Assembly: GCF_012933385.1 (NCBI RefSeq)
Contig: NZ_JABBPN010000005.1
Span: forward strand, 124,001 to 188,000
DNA length: 64,000 nucleotides
Source of the DNA: Paenibacillus lemnae
Lineage (GTDB): Bacteria; Bacillota; Bacilli; Paenibacillales; Paenibacillaceae
Direction: 5' to 3'
Translations under genes and position numbers: made by a program
Notes under the pieces: generated by a model
Database searches by the model: none
The model's input: the letters and a program-made list of their open reading frames with translations, nothing else
What the model was told of the DNA's origin: nothing
Part shown: positions 62,897 through 64,000 of the stretch, one piece after another
Numbering within the stretch: position 1 is the first letter of the stretch
How the letters are laid out: the number at the start of each line of letters is the position of its first letter

Positions 62897-63823
62897 TTGA
62901 ATACATGGTCACAATTTAAGAAGGCTTCCCGGATGCAGGTTATCCCTGTGATGCTGATTCCCGTTGCACTAGGGGCGTTGGGGGCATATGTATGGACCGG
63001 TGAATTTCATGTCTGGCTGTTCCTGCTGACCCTTCTGGGTGCAGGTGCTGCTCATCTGTTCTCGAATATGGTCAATGATCTGTGGGACTACAAGAATGGT
63101 ACCGATGAAGAGGCGGCGAACAATGTGGATGCGATCTCCACAAATTCCGGCTTCCTGACGCAGGGGAAATGGTCTATGCGCAAATTCGAGTTCGTGACAT
63201 GGCTTCTGTTCGGCATTGCCGCATTGTGCGGGATTGTACTGGGCTTTATCAGCGGATGGTGGGCGTTCATATTGGGTGCGCTCGGCGGATTGATCGCCTA
63301 TTTTTACGTAGCGCCGCCGCTGCAGTTCGGTTACAGGGGAAAAGGATACAGCGAGATTGCGATTTTGCTCTCTTTCGGCATTCTGCCGGTGATGGGCGCC
63401 TACTATGTACAGACATCGCATATGGATGTTCGGGCACTGCTGTTGTCACTGCCGATTGGTCTACTGACCACACTGATCCTATTTAACCATCATTTTCTGC
63501 ATTGGCAGGCAGATCGTCAGGCCGGCAAAAAAACACTTGTAGTCGTATGGGGAGAGAAGCGTGCGTTGATATTCTCACGTGTTCTGCTGCTTCTGTCCTG
63601 TCTGTCCATTATTGCTTGTGTTGCAGCGGGTGCGCTGCCGATATATGGACTGGCTGCCCTGCTCACGATGATTCCATTATATCTGGTCTACGGCCGTCTG
63701 CAGGACCAAAATCGCTCTGAGGCTTATTTACCGCTAATGGGCGCTTCGATGAAAGCAACGATGACATGCGGAAGTGTATTGATGTTATCGTTAATCGTTC
63801 AGGCTTACCTACAAACCATGTAA
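62897..63823 (+). CDS. UbiA-family prenyltransferase (MenA-like)
   Basis: TTG 62897 after AAAGGGGTG is the likely start; 308 residues opening NTWSQFKKASRMQVIPVMLIP. Nine or so membrane segments are visible. The two Mg-diphosphate motifs are NMVNDLWDYKNGTDEEA (first D-x3-D) and DRQAGKKTLVVVWGEK (second). The family attaches prenyl chains to aromatic acceptors; 1,4-dihydroxy-2-naphthoate (menaquinone) is the usual acceptor for such Bacillota proteins, but an alternative acceptor is possible since no men gene is near. Confidence 0.85.
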   Translation: MNTWSQFKKASRMQVIPVMLIPVALGALGAYVWTGEFHVWLFLLTLLGAGAAHLFSNMVNDLWDYKNGTDEEAANNVDAISTNSGFLTQGKWSMRKFEFVTWLLFGIAALCGIVLGFISGWWAFILGALGGLIAYFYVAPPLQFGYRGKGYSEIAILLSFGILPVMGAYYVQTSHMDVRALLLSLPIGLLTTLILFNHHFLHWQADRQAGKKTLVVVWGEKRALIFSRVLLLLSCLSIIACVAAGALPIYGLAALLTMIPLYLVYGRLQDQNRSEAYLPLMGASMKATMTCGSVLMLSLIVQAYLQTM

Positions 63824-63844
63824 AGAAAAGAGGGTTCAACCGCT

Positions 63845-64000
63845 ATGGAACAAGAACGTATTGTTGGAGATTTTCATACCATCCTCTCAGAGGGCGAAGT
63901 TTGGAAAATGGGCGGGTTTCCGCTTCCGGACGGCTCGTTCTGGGAGTACCGGGAACCGGATGCCGTCGTCATCGTCCGAAACGGGATGCTGTATGTGCGT
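63845..64000 (+). CDS. unrecognised protein, cut by the window end
   Basis: The ATG at 63845 follows AGAGGG, 21 bp after the prenyltransferase stop, so the two are likely cotranscribed. The visible 52 residues (MEQERIVGDFHTILSEGE, then VWKMGGFPLPDGSFWEYREPD) contain no signal peptide or membrane segment and look like the start of a beta-rich soluble protein. I do not recognise the family. Confidence 0.6.
   Translation, partial: MEQERIVGDFHTILSEGEVWKMGGFPLPDGSFWEYREPDAVVIVRNGMLYVR

Overview
The window looks like a chromosome segment of a Paenibacillus-type, spore-forming Bacillota. Signs are two sporulation-associated small proteins (an SspH-type SASP and a YjcZ-type peptide), T-box leaders, a CIRCE-controlled groESL operon, H-x-K cardiolipin synthase, YitT and bactofilin genes, and the gene order tsaE-tsaB-rimI-tsaD / ydiF / moaC-moaB / tatA-tatC / groES-groEL familiar from Bacillales. 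The assignment rests on gene content and order only; no rRNA or other taxonomic marker is present.

Region 1 (1-27.3 kb) is the remarkable part. A lasso-peptide pathway is split into two modules that flank a complete Wzx/Wzy-type exopolysaccharide (EPS) locus. The left module (minus strand, order C-A-K) holds the macrolactam synthetase, a 42-residue precursor too short for routine gene calling (2774-2902) whose core closely resembles paeninodin, and the HPr-kinase-like tailoring kinase. The right module (plus strand, 23.4-27.2 kb) holds a nucleotidyltransferase-like protein, the B1 leader-binding protein, the B2 leader peptidase and the D exporter. It starts with a 4-bp overlap with the UDP-glucose dehydrogenase gene that ends the EPS operon, so the EPS and lasso maturation genes appear to be one transcription unit. 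Between the modules lie a VanZ-like protein, a beta-helix (pectate-lyase-like) protein, Wzz and BY-kinase genes, GalU, a priming sugar transferase, a decayed GT2 gene, Wzy, five GT4 glycosyltransferases, Wzx, ManC and Ugd. A 15-bp palindrome of consensus GATAC-N5-GTATC recurs at the promoters of the left PilZ-like/LCP pair, the lasso C-A-K operon, the vanZ gene, the EPS operon and a small Cys-rich gene after the exporter. In two cases it fills the spacer between -35 and -10 with the same geometry. I read this as one regulon covering EPS and lasso peptide; no regulator gene is recognisable in the window.

Region 2 (27.4-40.5 kb): a BcrA-type ABC transporter pair, a bactofilin/M23 peptidase operon, cardiolipin synthase, a YitT protein, a three-gene NHEJ operon (ku, ligase, polymerase), a short sporulation-related pair, and the t6A/rimI operon.

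Region 3 (40.5-51.1 kb): leuA behind two tandem T-box leaders, a gene-free stretch with large palindromes and a dense DnaA-box cluster, an ABC-F ATPase, 5-FTHF cyclo-ligase, moaC, moaB, tatA, tatC and groESL with a CIRCE operator.

Region 4 (51.1-64 kb): an HTH/membrane protein pair, a broken EamA transporter next to a TetR regulator, a YjcZ peptide, a small membrane protein with a probable ATT start, a secreted DUF4309-like protein, a soluble PAS-chemotaxis transducer, a double class II aldolase-like protein, a carbohydrate ABC transporter with an SGNH hydrolase and a glycerophosphodiesterase, a UbiA-type prenyltransferase, and a gene cut by the window end.
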